From positions 1 through 64,000 of the forward strand of contig CALUEY010000031.1 in assembly GCA_944319915.1 (NCBI GenBank): a stretch of DNA of 64,000 nucleotides, read 5' to 3'. The DNA comes from an uncultured Prevotella sp. Its GTDB lineage: Bacteria > Bacteroidota > Bacteroidia > Bacteroidales > Bacteroidaceae. A program made the translations under genes and the position numbers. Under the pieces are notes generated by a model. It saw only the letters and a program-made list of their open reading frames with translations. It ran no database searches and was not told the DNA's origin. The stretch's first letter is position 1; every line of letters begins with the position of its first letter. This document shows positions 35,869 to 45,040 of this stretch, one piece after another.

Positions 35869-38295
35869 ATGAAAGAAGAACAACTGCACGAAGAGCTGTT
35901 CAGCAGCGAGAAAAGGAAGACCGACTACAAGGCCATCGTGGCCGACTACCTGCTGCGCTGGCCCGTGATAGCCGCGTCGCTGGCCCTGGCGCTGGCGGCC
36001 GCCCACGTATGGCTGCGCTACCAGCCGCCCGTGTATGCCGTAAGCTCCACGGTGATGATAAAGCAGGGCGACAAGACCAAGGCCGGCTCGGCCTCGGCAT
36101 TGGCCTCCATGCAGGACCTCGGCACGATGTCGATGGCCAACAACTTCGACAACGAGATAGAGATACTGCAGTCGTACACGCTCATAAAGAAGGTGGTGGA
36201 GACCGAGAACCTTTACATCGACTACTTCCGCGAGCGCAAGTCGGCCTACGACGTAACGGCCTACAAGCAGGTGCCGGTGAGCGTGTGGATGGCCCCGGGC
36301 GAGGCCGACCGCCTGCCCTCGCCCCTCAGGGTGAGCCTCGACTGCCGCAAGGACGGCTCGGTGATGGCCACTGCCACCTACTCCGCCAAGGGCGAGGAGC
36401 GCACGGCCGCCAAGACGTTCGCCAAGCTCCCGGCGGTGTTCGTAACCCCCGCAGGCACCATCACCCTGACGCCCGACTCCGCCCTCTACCCCGCCGCCCT
36501 GCCCACGGCCTTCACCGCCGTGGTGGCCCCGCCCTCGGCAGTGGCCGACGGCTACAAGGCGCGCCTCAGCGGCGAGCCCACCAGCGAGTTCACCTCGATA
36601 GTGCGCCTCACGTTCAACGACACCGACATACGCCGGGGCCAGGACTTCCTGGCGGCCCTGGTGCGCACCTACAACGCCGAGGCCAACGAGGACAAGAACC
36701 AGGTGGCCAGCCGCACGGCACGCTTCATCGACGAACGCATACGCATAATCAACGAGGAGCTTAGCTCCACCGAGAACGAGCTGGCCGGATACAAGCAGCG
36801 CTCGGGCATAACCAACCTCAGCGCCGACGCCCAGATGGCACTGCAGGAAACGCAGGAGTACGACAAGCGGCGCGCCGACAACGACACGCAGCTGCGCCTC
36901 ACGGGCTTCCTGCGCAGCTACGTGGACGACCCCGCCAACCGCAACGAGGTGATACCGGCCGACATCGGCGTGAGCGACGCCAACCTGGCCGCCGTCATAA
37001 CCAAGTACAACGAGATGCAGATAGAGCGCAAGCGGCTGCTGCGCACGTCGAAGGCCACCAACCCCGTCATCGTGAACCTCGACGCCTCGATAGCCGCCAC
37101 CCACAACGCCGTGCTCACCGCCGTTGACAACGTGGAGAAGGCCCTGCGCATAACCCGCCGCAACCTCGACCTCGAGGCCGGGCGCTACCGCTCGCGGGTG
37201 AGCAGCGCACCGCGACAGGAGCAGGCCCTCACCGACATCACCCGCCGCCAGGAGATAAAGGCCAACCTCTACCTCACGCTGCTGCAAAAGCGCGAGGAGA
37301 ACGCCATAACCCTGGCCGCCACCGCCGACAACAGCCGCGTGGTGGAGGAGCCGCGCGCCAAGGGCCTCGTGGCGCCCAACAGCCAGCAGGCCTACGCCGC
37401 CGCCCTGGCCATAGGCCTGCTGCTGCCCATAGCCGGCATCTGGCTCATGCTGCAGCTGCGCTTCAAGATAGAGGGGCGCAAGGACGTGGAGCGGCTCACC
37501 GACGTGCCGGCCGTGGGCGACATACCGCTGGCCACGGAGGCCACGGGCAGCCCCATAGTGGTGGCCGAGAACAGCAACGGGCTCATGGAGGAAACGTTCC
37601 GCAGCCTGCGCACCAACCTGCAGTACATGCTCAGCGAGGGCCAGAAGGTGATGCTCATCACCTCAACCACGCCGGGCGAGGGCAAGAGCTTCACCGCAGC
37701 CAACCTCGCCGTGAGCCTCGCCCTCATGGGCAGCCGCACGCTCATCGTGGGCCTCGACATTCGCAAGCCAGCACTGGCGCGCATCTTCGGACTGCCTAAG
37801 GGCATGCCCGGCATTACGCAGTACCTGGCCCAGCCCTCGGCGCAAGACATCATGAAGCTGTGCACCCCCACGCCACTAATGCCGGGCCTGTGGGTGCTGC
37901 CCGGGGGCCACTTGCCGCCAAACCCCACCGAGCTGGTGGCGCGCCGCGCACTCGACGACGCCTTCGCCACCCTCAGGCAGCGCTTCGACTACATAGTGAT
38001 AGACAGCGCCCCCATGGGGATGGTCACCGACACCCGCCTCATAGCCCGCGTGGCCGACCTCTGCGCCTACGTGTGCCGCGCCGGATACACCCACAAGAGC
38101 GACTTCCAGCTCATCAACGAGCTGCGGCGCGACCCCAACATGCCGCCAATGTGCACCGTGGTCAACGGCATCGACATGGACAAGCGCCGCAACGGCTACT
38201 ACTACGGCTACGGCCGCTATGGCCGCTACGGCAAGTACGGCTACGGCAAGAAGTACGGCTACGGCTATGGCTACAGCCCCGAGGACAAGGAGTGA
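35869..38295 (+). CDS. Wzc-type polysaccharide co-polymerase / BY tyrosine kinase
   Basis: This 808-residue inner membrane protein sets chain length and drives export. A Wzz domain follows the first helix (residues about 25-46), then a long periplasmic coiled-coil region, a second helix (about 505-525) and a cytosolic BY-kinase domain: Walker A TPGEGKSF (about 601-608), Walker A' LIVGLDIRKP and Walker B YIVIDSAP. The C-terminus has a cluster of 12 tyrosines in the last 30 residues, alternating with Gly, Arg and Lys, where autophosphorylation occurs in this family. No low-molecular-weight phosphatase is in the locus. It follows wza by 30 bases. Confidence 0.92.
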   Translation: MKEEQLHEELFSSEKRKTDYKAIVADYLLRWPVIAASLALALAAAHVWLRYQPPVYAVSSTVMIKQGDKTKAGSASALASMQDLGTMSMANNFDNEIEILQSYTLIKKVVETENLYIDYFRERKSAYDVTAYKQVPVSVWMAPGEADRLPSPLRVSLDCRKDGSVMATATYSAKGEERTAAKTFAKLPAVFVTPAGTITLTPDSALYPAALPTAFTAVVAPPSAVADGYKARLSGEPTSEFTSIVRLTFNDTDIRRGQDFLAALVRTYNAEANEDKNQVASRTARFIDERIRIINEELSSTENELAGYKQRSGITNLSADAQMALQETQEYDKRRADNDTQLRLTGFLRSYVDDPANRNEVIPADIGVSDANLAAVITKYNEMQIERKRLLRTSKATNPVIVNLDASIAATHNAVLTAVDNVEKALRITRRNLDLEAGRYRSRVSSAPRQEQALTDITRRQEIKANLYLTLLQKREENAITLAATADNSRVVEEPRAKGLVAPNSQQAYAAALAIGLLLPIAGIWLMLQLRFKIEGRKDVERLTDVPAVGDIPLATEATGSPIVVAENSNGLMEETFRSLRTNLQYMLSEGQKVMLITSTTPGEGKSFTAANLAVSLALMGSRTLIVGLDIRKPALARIFGLPKGMPGITQYLAQPSAQDIMKLCTPTPLMPGLWVLPGGHLPPNPTELVARRALDDAFATLRQRFDYIVIDSAPMGMVTDTRLIARVADLCAYVCRAGYTHKSDFQLINELRRDPNMPPMCTVVNGIDMDKRRNGYYYGYGRYGRYGKYGYGKKYGYGYGYSPEDKE

Positions 38296-38329
38296 GGGGC
38301 GAACAAGGACTGAGCAGGCCAAGCAAGCG

Positions 38330-39856
38330 TTGGAACACAACACAAAGCGCATAGCCAAGAACACGCTCCTGCTGTATTGCAGGATGCTGCTCACCATGGC
38401 CATAAGCCTCTACACGAGCCGCGTGGTGCTCAACACGCTCGGCGTGACCGACTACGGCATATACAACGTGGTGGGCGGAATGATAGCGTTGTTTTATTTC
38501 ATAGGCGGCTCCATGTCAACTGCCACACAGCGTTTCATAACGTTTGCGATGGGGCGCGAGGACGAGCAGTACCTCAGGAAGGTATTCTCCATGAGCGTGC
38601 AAATCCACTTCGCGCTGGCCATCCTCATCGTTGTCTTGGCGGAAACGGCCGGCCTGTGGTTCATGGACAGGTATATGCAGATACCGCAAGGCAGGGCCGG
38701 GGCTGCACTCTGGGTGTTCCAGTTTTCCGTGCTGTCGTGCTGCACGATGCTCTTGTGCACTCCATACAACGCCACTATAATCGCCCACGAACGTATGCAG
38801 GCATTCGCTTACATATCAGTCTTAGAGGCAATCTTGAAGCTGGCCATTGCCTTTTCGCTGCTTGCGCCTGGCTTTGACAAGCTAAAGCTTTACGCCCTAC
38901 TTATGTTTTCGGTGCAGATGCTCATACGTCTTGTCTACGGATACTATTGCCGACGCAACTTCAAGGAAACAAGGTTCAAGTTCCAGCGCGACCGCGAGCT
39001 GGCCAAGAGCATGGCCACCTTTGCGTCATGGAACTTGGTGGGGTCGCTGGCTTACGTGGCCCACACCCAAGGCACTAACGTCATGCTCAACGTGTTTTTC
39101 GGGCCGGTGGCAAACGCGGCACGCGCCGTGGCAGTACAGGTGCAAGGGGCGGTGGCCAGCTTCTACGGCAACGTGCAGACGGCCATAAACCCGCAGATAA
39201 CCAAGTCGTATGCGCAAGGCGACCTGCCTTACATGCACAGCCTCGTGTTCAAGAGCTCGCGCTTTTCCTTTTTCATCGTGCTCACCCTGGCCTTGCCGCT
39301 ATTCATGGAGCCTGAATTCATACTGCGGCTCTGGCTCACGACAGTGCCCGACCACACAGTAAACTTCCTACGCCTGGTGCTCATCACTGTAATGATAGAC
39401 TCGCTCTCCAACCCCATGATGATTTCCGCGCAGGCCACAGGAAGAATCAAGGTATACCAAATGGCTGTCGGAGGGTTGCTGCTGTTCATACTCCCCGCGT
39501 CTTACGTTGCCCTGAAGGCAGGCTTCCCGCCTGAGGCTGTGTTCGTAGTACACATTGTGTTCTCCATCGCGGCGCAAGCATGCAGGGTCATTCTCGTGGC
39601 AAGGATGACCGCCATAGCAAAGACGGATTACTGCAAGAACGTACTGTGGCCATTGTTGAAAGTAAGCATAGTTGCGCCCATCGTACCATTGGCCTGCAAA
39701 ACACTTGCAACCCCTGACACGATAGGCATGGTAATGGTATGCGCAACATGCTTGCTGTCATCAGCATTTGCAATATATAGAATAGGATGCGACGATAAAG
39801 AGCGAAGCTTCGCCAAGCAACATATTTTACAATTCATAAGGCATGAAGCAAAATAG
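38330..39856 (+). CDS. Wzx-type flippase (MATE/polysaccharide transport family)
   Basis: This 508-residue polytopic protein has about 12-14 membrane segments and probably flips lipid-linked repeat units across the inner membrane. There is no ATG at the expected start; the family N-terminus (NTKRIAKNTLLLYCRMLLTM) begins just after a TTG at 38330, so I propose a TTG start. An upstream in-frame ATG at 38219 lies deep within wzc and would read its tyrosine-coding tail out of frame. G+C falls from this gene on to about 42.5 kb. Its end overlaps the next start by 14 bases. Confidence 0.85.
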   Translation: MEHNTKRIAKNTLLLYCRMLLTMAISLYTSRVVLNTLGVTDYGIYNVVGGMIALFYFIGGSMSTATQRFITFAMGREDEQYLRKVFSMSVQIHFALAILIVVLAETAGLWFMDRYMQIPQGRAGAALWVFQFSVLSCCTMLLCTPYNATIIAHERMQAFAYISVLEAILKLAIAFSLLAPGFDKLKLYALLMFSVQMLIRLVYGYYCRRNFKETRFKFQRDRELAKSMATFASWNLVGSLAYVAHTQGTNVMLNVFFGPVANAARAVAVQVQGAVASFYGNVQTAINPQITKSYAQGDLPYMHSLVFKSSRFSFFIVLTLALPLFMEPEFILRLWLTTVPDHTVNFLRLVLITVMIDSLSNPMMISAQATGRIKVYQMAVGGLLLFILPASYVALKAGFPPEAVFVVHIVFSIAAQACRVILVARMTAIAKTDYCKNVLWPLLKVSIVAPIVPLACKTLATPDTIGMVMVCATCLLSSAFAIYRIGCDDKERSFAKQHILQFIRHEAK

Positions 39857-40739
39857 CACACGAAGCAAGGCAATAAAGCTCGTTTACTGGAATGAGCCTA
39901 ACTTTGGCGACATGCTAAGCCCCTACGTAATTGGGAGGCTGAGCGGGAGGGAGATTCGCTACAGGTCTTTCTACTTTGGACTCGGCAGCCTGCGCCTTGT
40001 GGCCAAGTACCTCATGCAATTCAAGTTCGGCAGCATAAGCAATACCCTATTGTTTTATGAAAAGAACATCTTGGGCATTGGCTCGATAATGGGGCGCGGC
40101 AACCGGCATTCAACCGCCTGGGGATGCGGATTCCTCAAAAGTATCGATACCTTTAAAGGCGGTGAAGTGAGGGCGGTGCGGGGCAAGCACACCAATGCCA
40201 TGCTGCGCAGCCAAGGCTACAAGGAGGCCGAGGTGATGGGCGACCCCGCACTATTGCTGCCGCTGCTCGTAAAGCCATCGGCAAAAATGCATGAAATAGC
40301 CATCATACCCCATTGGTCGGAAACGGACTTGATTGCCAGGCGCTTTGGCGACAGATACAAAATCATTGACTTGCGCACAAAAGACGTAGAGCGCACAATA
40401 GCCGAGATAACCTCGTGCAAGCATATCCTGTCTACATCGCTGCATGGGATAATCGTGCCACACGCATACGGGATACCGGCTTTGTGGATAAAACTCAACA
40501 CACTGGAAAACGACGACTTAAAATTCCACGACTACTTCAGCTCTGTAAGCATAGAGGAGTATGATGGCTTCAAGGACTTGGACGGCATCCTCAAATCCGA
40601 GGCCACGTGGAGGAACTTGTTCAGCAAAAACGCCGACAAGGCCCTGCCAAACACAGACATCAGCACCATCCAACGTGAGCTGTTGCGCGTAGCGCCTTTC
40701 GATGTAGTAAAAGACTATCACACCTACGATGGACAATAA
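39843..40739 (+). CDS. Polysaccharide pyruvyl transferase family protein
   Basis: This 298-residue protein belongs to the pyruvyl transferase (CsaB/WcaK-like) family: KLVYWNEPNFGDMLSPYVIG at the N-terminus, the GIGSIMGR loop, RGKHTNAMLRSQGY, MGDPALLLP, and STSLHGIIVPHAYGIPALWI near the C-terminus. Members add a pyruvate ketal from phosphoenolpyruvate to sugars. It overlaps both neighbours (14 and 11 bases). Another family member lies two genes later. It is AT-richer than the core genes and probably belongs to the variable part of the locus. Confidence 0.87.
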   Translation: MKQNSTRSKAIKLVYWNEPNFGDMLSPYVIGRLSGREIRYRSFYFGLGSLRLVAKYLMQFKFGSISNTLLFYEKNILGIGSIMGRGNRHSTAWGCGFLKSIDTFKGGEVRAVRGKHTNAMLRSQGYKEAEVMGDPALLLPLLVKPSAKMHEIAIIPHWSETDLIARRFGDRYKIIDLRTKDVERTIAEITSCKHILSTSLHGIIVPHAYGIPALWIKLNTLENDDLKFHDYFSSVSIEEYDGFKDLDGILKSEATWRNLFSKNADKALPNTDISTIQRELLRVAPFDVVKDYHTYDGQ

Positions 40740-41748
40740 CCACGCAAGGGTCTCGATCGTTGTACCTGTTTACAACGCCGAGAGATACCTCAACCGATGC
40801 ATAGGCAGCATCCTCGCCCAGACTTTCGCCGACTTCGAGTTGCTGCTCATCGACGATGGCAGCACTGATAGGTCGGGGCAGGTATGCGACGAATATGCCC
40901 AAAAGGACTCGCGCATCAGAGTGTTCCACACACCGAACAAAGGGGTAAGCGCGGCAAGGAACCTAGGCATCGGCGAGGCATCGGCCAACTGGATAACATT
41001 CATAGACAGCGACGACTGGGTGGAATGTGGATTTATCGACTCACTGATGGAGCGCCTACCGACAAAAGGCATCGTCATACAAAGAATGGTATGCGACACC
41101 AACAATCCTTCTGGAAGCACCAAGGCAAGCAGTCTTTATTTCAGCCAATATAAAGACGCCATCATCAAAAAGGAGCAAATTCCTGATTCCATAGTAAAAT
41201 TCAAGTTGCTAAACGATGGATACATAATGGCAAAACTGTATGACAAACGCCTTATAACTAACAACAACATAAAATTTTGCGAGGATCTGGACTTGTTCGA
41301 GGACTTGATATTCCTCCGCACTTACCTATGCTCTGCAAACGAAATAATAATCTGCCACAACCATAACTACCATTACACCAGGCAGAGTTCAATATCACTC
41401 TCGCACAAAAAGCACTATGCAGAAGAATACCTGCGGGCAGCGGAAATCTTGATTGACATTTTCGGAAAACTGGCAAGCATATACCCAATGCATGACGAGC
41501 AGTACCTCAAAGAGATGTTTACCATGCACGGCCTATCACAGATAGTAAGCGCATGCAGCAATGCCAATGCGAATAACTATAAGGAAGTGTTCAACGAAGC
41601 AAGAGCAAGGAAAAGCCTCTTCAAGAAATATTACGTGCCAAGGCACCTTTACCACAAGCTATTCAGCAAGATGCTCCTGTGCAAATGGATGCCAGATACT
41701 TTTTTGTATAACTCCATGAGGCTGCTTCTTAACCTATCAAGGCGATGA
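40729..41748 (+). CDS. Glycosyltransferase family 2
   Basis: This 339-residue cytosolic enzyme has a GT-A fold: ARVSIVVPVYNAERYLNRCIGSI at the N-terminus, LLLIDDGSTDRSG, and the DxD-type motif FIDSDDW near residue 88, where the nucleotide-sugar metal binds. A C-terminal region of about 200 residues is family-variable. It transfers an unknown sugar to the lipid-linked repeat unit. It is among the AT-richest genes of the window, with A/T-ending codons common in its second half, in contrast with the core genes. Confidence 0.88.
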   Translation: MDNNHARVSIVVPVYNAERYLNRCIGSILAQTFADFELLLIDDGSTDRSGQVCDEYAQKDSRIRVFHTPNKGVSAARNLGIGEASANWITFIDSDDWVECGFIDSLMERLPTKGIVIQRMVCDTNNPSGSTKASSLYFSQYKDAIIKKEQIPDSIVKFKLLNDGYIMAKLYDKRLITNNNIKFCEDLDLFEDLIFLRTYLCSANEIIICHNHNYHYTRQSSISLSHKKHYAEEYLRAAEILIDIFGKLASIYPMHDEQYLKEMFTMHGLSQIVSACSNANANNYKEVFNEARARKSLFKKYYVPRHLYHKLFSKMLLCKWMPDTFLYNSMRLLLNLSRR

Positions 41749-42554
41749 CAACTGACATTGCAAGGCATTTGGCGCGCAAAGCGCTAATCTTCGGTGACCC
41801 ACGCCGCCCTATCGTGCCATTGCGCATAAACCTCCTTTACTACAAAAGGCGCGGCGTGCAGAACGTTGGCGACCTGCTGTCGCCAGTGTTGTTCGATTAC
41901 CTCCTACGGATGAAAGGCATAGACAGATGGCAGCCACGCACCAAGCGGGTGGCTCTTATCGGCAGCATAATCCAATTCGTAAGCGCCAAGGCAACTGTTT
42001 TCGGCAGCGGATTCCTCAGCCAGCACAGCGTAGAGGTGTTCGCAAGGAAAAAGCCGCAACTGACAATCCGCGCCGTAAGAGGCCCCCTTACGCGCAATGC
42101 CCTCGTCGAGATGGGCTACAATGTTCCCGAAGTTTATGGCGACCCGGCCATACTGATGCCTCATTTTTACCCCCGCCGAGAATGCAAACGGTATGAATAT
42201 ACGGTGATACCCCATTACTCAAAACTCGGCAAATACAAGGGTGACGAACACGTCCTGTCCACATTGACAAACGACTGGCGGGCATTCATAGATGCCATCT
42301 GCGCGTCACAATACGTCATAAGCTCATCATTGCACGGTATTATACTCGCCGAGGCATACGGAGTTCCCGCCATAATGCTCAACGACACCGAGTCAGACGA
42401 CCTCTTCAAATACGAGGATTACTACTACTCCACCGGCAGGCATTCCTTCCCGATGGCAGACAGCATCGAGGAAGCCCTGCGGAAAAGGGAGCTGGTCTCC
42501 GTGCCAGACCTGGCGCGCATGAGAGCTAAGCTCCTATCAGAATTTAGAATCTAG
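41745..42554 (+). CDS. Polysaccharide pyruvyl transferase family protein
   Basis: This 269-residue protein is the second pyruvyl transferase-like protein of the locus: NLLYYKRRGVQNVGDLLSPVLF, ALIGSIIQF, RAVRGPLTRNALVEMGYNVPEVYGDPAILMP and SSSLHGIILAEAYGVPAIML are family motifs. It is shorter than the first and not a recent duplicate. It overlaps the preceding glycosyltransferase by four bases. Together the two suggest a polymer with one or two pyruvate ketals; specificity cannot be read. Confidence 0.87.
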   Translation: MTTDIARHLARKALIFGDPRRPIVPLRINLLYYKRRGVQNVGDLLSPVLFDYLLRMKGIDRWQPRTKRVALIGSIIQFVSAKATVFGSGFLSQHSVEVFARKKPQLTIRAVRGPLTRNALVEMGYNVPEVYGDPAILMPHFYPRRECKRYEYTVIPHYSKLGKYKGDEHVLSTLTNDWRAFIDAICASQYVISSSLHGIILAEAYGVPAIMLNDTESDDLFKYEDYYYSTGRHSFPMADSIEEALRKRELVSVPDLARMRAKLLSEFRI

Positions 42555-42572
42555 CCGTTTGCAAAAAAGAGC

Positions 42573-43700
42573 ATGATGAACTTGGCATACATCACTACCA
42601 TCACCCCCTTTGACAAGCACTCGTGGAGCGGCACCAACTACTACGCGCGGGCGGCTCTCGAAGCCCAAGGGGCAAACGTGCAGTGCCTTTACGGCTACCG
42701 CAGGATAACCCCGGCGATGGTCTTCCACAAGGTAGCCGCGCGCCTCATGGGGCGGCACTACCAGGCAGTGCGCTCCATGGCCTCGGCCAAGGGCTGGGCG
42801 CGGTTCATCACAAGAGGGCTGGCCAAGGACACCGACGCCATACTATCGATGAGCACCATACCCGTGGCCTGCCTCGAAACTGACGTGCCGATTTACGTCT
42901 GGATCGACGGGTGCTACGAGTACATGCTCGGCCAGGGCTTCTGCAAGATGGCCAACGACGCCGCCACCGCCCACGCCATAGAGCGGCTTGCCTTTGGGCG
43001 CTGCGCGAGGATATTCACCTGCTCCGGCGCAGCGGCAGCCGCCATAAGGCAGCATTACGGAGAAAACGTATACGGCAAAGTGGATGTTGTGCCGCTTGGC
43101 GCCAACATCGACGAGCCGCCCACAAAAGAGGCCGTGATGCAGGTCATACGCCGCAAGGACATGGAGACGTGCCGCTTGCTGTTCGTGGGGGTGGAATGGC
43201 AGAGGAAAGGAGCCGACATCGTGGTGGAGACCGCCAAGAGGCTTCACGACGACGGATTCCCCGTGGAGCTGCACCTCGTGGGGCTGAGGGATGCGCCAGG
43301 GCAGCTGCCGCCTTACATCATATGCCACGGCTTCATCGACAAGAACCGACCCGAAGGCATGGCCGAGCTGGCCCGTCTCTACCAAGGCTGCCACTTCCTC
43401 TTCGTGCCGTCGCGGGGCGAGGCATACGGACTTGTGTTCTGCGAGGCGAGCGCATACGGGCTGCCCAGCATCTCGCACTCCATTGGCGGCATACCCACAA
43501 TAGTAAAGGACGGCGAGAACGGCAAGCTCTTCCCACTCGGAACATCGCCCGAAACCTTCGCACGATACATCAAGGAGACCTTTGCCGACTGCGAAGGCTA
43601 CAAGCAGCTCGCGGCAAGAGCTTACAACAGCTTTGCCTCACGGCTTAGCTGGAACGCCGCCGCCAAGAAACTCCTAAACGAAATACGCTCCAAGAACTGA
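42573..43700 (+). CDS. Glycosyltransferase family 4
   Basis: This 375-residue GT-B enzyme begins MMNLAYITTITPFDKHSWSG and contains the retaining GT4 signature in its C-terminal half: CHFLFVPSRGEAYGLVFCEASAYGLPSISHSIGGIP, with the EX7E-type pair, and LLFVGVEWQRKGADIVVETA before it. It transfers one sugar of the repeat unit from a nucleotide sugar. It follows 18 bases after the pyruvyl transferase and returns to the higher G+C of the genome. Confidence 0.9.
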   Translation: MMNLAYITTITPFDKHSWSGTNYYARAALEAQGANVQCLYGYRRITPAMVFHKVAARLMGRHYQAVRSMASAKGWARFITRGLAKDTDAILSMSTIPVACLETDVPIYVWIDGCYEYMLGQGFCKMANDAATAHAIERLAFGRCARIFTCSGAAAAAIRQHYGENVYGKVDVVPLGANIDEPPTKEAVMQVIRRKDMETCRLLFVGVEWQRKGADIVVETAKRLHDDGFPVELHLVGLRDAPGQLPPYIICHGFIDKNRPEGMAELARLYQGCHFLFVPSRGEAYGLVFCEASAYGLPSISHSIGGIPTIVKDGENGKLFPLGTSPETFARYIKETFADCEGYKQLAARAYNSFASRLSWNAAAKKLLNEIRSKN

Positions 43701-43711
43701 CATACACCACA

Positions 43712-45040
43712 ATGCCTTACGGACGAATTATAGCACTAATCCTTTTCGAGCTGGGCTTCGGGCTGAAGTTCAACCTCGTGGGGTCCATCAGCGTCAGCGA
43801 GCTGTTCCTCATGCTCTACGTGCCGCTGTTCGTCCTGCCCAAGGTGAGGTGGCGCGAGGCGGCGAGCCTAAGGCACATCACTGTGGCCTACGCCCTGCTG
43901 CTAACAACCCAAGTGGTGTCAGAGTTCATGGTGGCCAACTCGCTTTCCAGCTCGCTCAAAGGATTAGCCGTAACCATCGTGTCATACCTGCACTTCATGT
44001 TCCTCGTGTTCTTCCTTTCAAGGCAAAAGCTGCTAATACTGGTGCTGTTGCTCGCGCAAACGGCTCGCATGCTTGCCTTTGGCACTCCAGCCGAAGACCA
44101 GACCGTGGAGGAAATAATGGCTGGCGAGTCCGCCGCATACCTTAAGTTCTACGGTGCACCGCTCGTCACCACCATATTCCTCGCCATTTCCGTTGTTTAC
44201 CGCCGCAAGCACTTCCCACTTGTCTTCGCCTCGGTGGGCGCACTGCTCATCATCCTCGGGGCGCGCAGCAGCGGAGGCATGGCCATGCTGGCCGGCATAA
44301 CCGCCTACTTCCTGGAACATCGGCCCGTGGCTTACAACAAGAAAACGCTCATAGCCTCAGCCGCCGCACTGTGCGCCATCATATACGGACTATACGTCTA
44401 TTACGTCAACCAAGTGCTGGCAGGCAACATAACGAGCGGCAACAACCAGCAACTCTTCTTGTGCAACAACCCCTACAACCCCCTTGAGCTGCTGCTCGTG
44501 GGCAGGAGCGAAGCGTGGGTGGGCTGGCAGGCGTTCATGGACGAGTTCTGGTTCGGCCACGGCGCGTGGGCCTACGACTCCACAGGCCGATACCAGCGCA
44601 TGATGCTCGAAATGCACGACCAGCTGCAGACGATGTCGCGCAGCCAGATGAGTCTTCACTACCTCATACCCTCCCACTCAGTCTTGATTGGCAGCGGAAT
44701 GATGAACGGCATCTTCGCTTTCATCGCCATGGCATACATAGCGACATATTTCCTTTGGAAAGGCGCAAGCAGTTTCCTAAGGTGCGACAGCAGATACCGG
44801 CTCGTGCTCGTGTTCCAGGTACTCGACACCATCTGGTGCGCCATGTTCTCCCCCCAGTCCCACTTCCGCCTCACCATGCCAATAGCATTCGCCATAATCT
44901 TCGTGCTGGCCATGTCGGCAGAAGGCAAAAGGCGCGAAGCGGCCAAGGCCACGGGGCAAACAGAGCCTGCAAGAGGCTATGGCGAACGCGAGAGGCACTG
45001 CAATCAAAAACACAAAGCATTAACAACACAATGGACTTAA
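43712..45040 (+). CDS. Wzy-like O-antigen/exopolysaccharide polymerase
   Basis: This 442-residue protein has about eleven membrane segments and a large outside loop (about residues 230-325) containing NNPYNPLELLLVGRSEAWVGW, an O-antigen ligase/polymerase-like feature with the RSEAW arginine. The N-terminus is MPYGRIIALILFELGFGLKF. It is the only candidate for the polymerase in the locus. Sequence identity in this family is low, so the call rests on topology, loop and context. Its end overlaps the next gene by ten bases. Confidence 0.78.
   Translation: MPYGRIIALILFELGFGLKFNLVGSISVSELFLMLYVPLFVLPKVRWREAASLRHITVAYALLLTTQVVSEFMVANSLSSSLKGLAVTIVSYLHFMFLVFFLSRQKLLILVLLLAQTARMLAFGTPAEDQTVEEIMAGESAAYLKFYGAPLVTTIFLAISVVYRRKHFPLVFASVGALLIILGARSSGGMAMLAGITAYFLEHRPVAYNKKTLIASAAALCAIIYGLYVYYVNQVLAGNITSGNNQQLFLCNNPYNPLELLLVGRSEAWVGWQAFMDEFWFGHGAWAYDSTGRYQRMMLEMHDQLQTMSRSQMSLHYLIPSHSVLIGSGMMNGIFAFIAMAYIATYFLWKGASSFLRCDSRYRLVLVFQVLDTIWCAMFSPQSHFRLTMPIAFAIIFVLAMSAEGKRREAAKATGQTEPARGYGERERHCNQKHKALTTQWT

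Noticed and set aside
35317..37287. A 656-codon open frame on the minus strand opposite wza and wzc
   Set aside because: It is a shadow of GC-rich coding sequence; both genes on the plus strand have clear families and the antisense product shows no domain, only His/Val/Gly-rich sequence.
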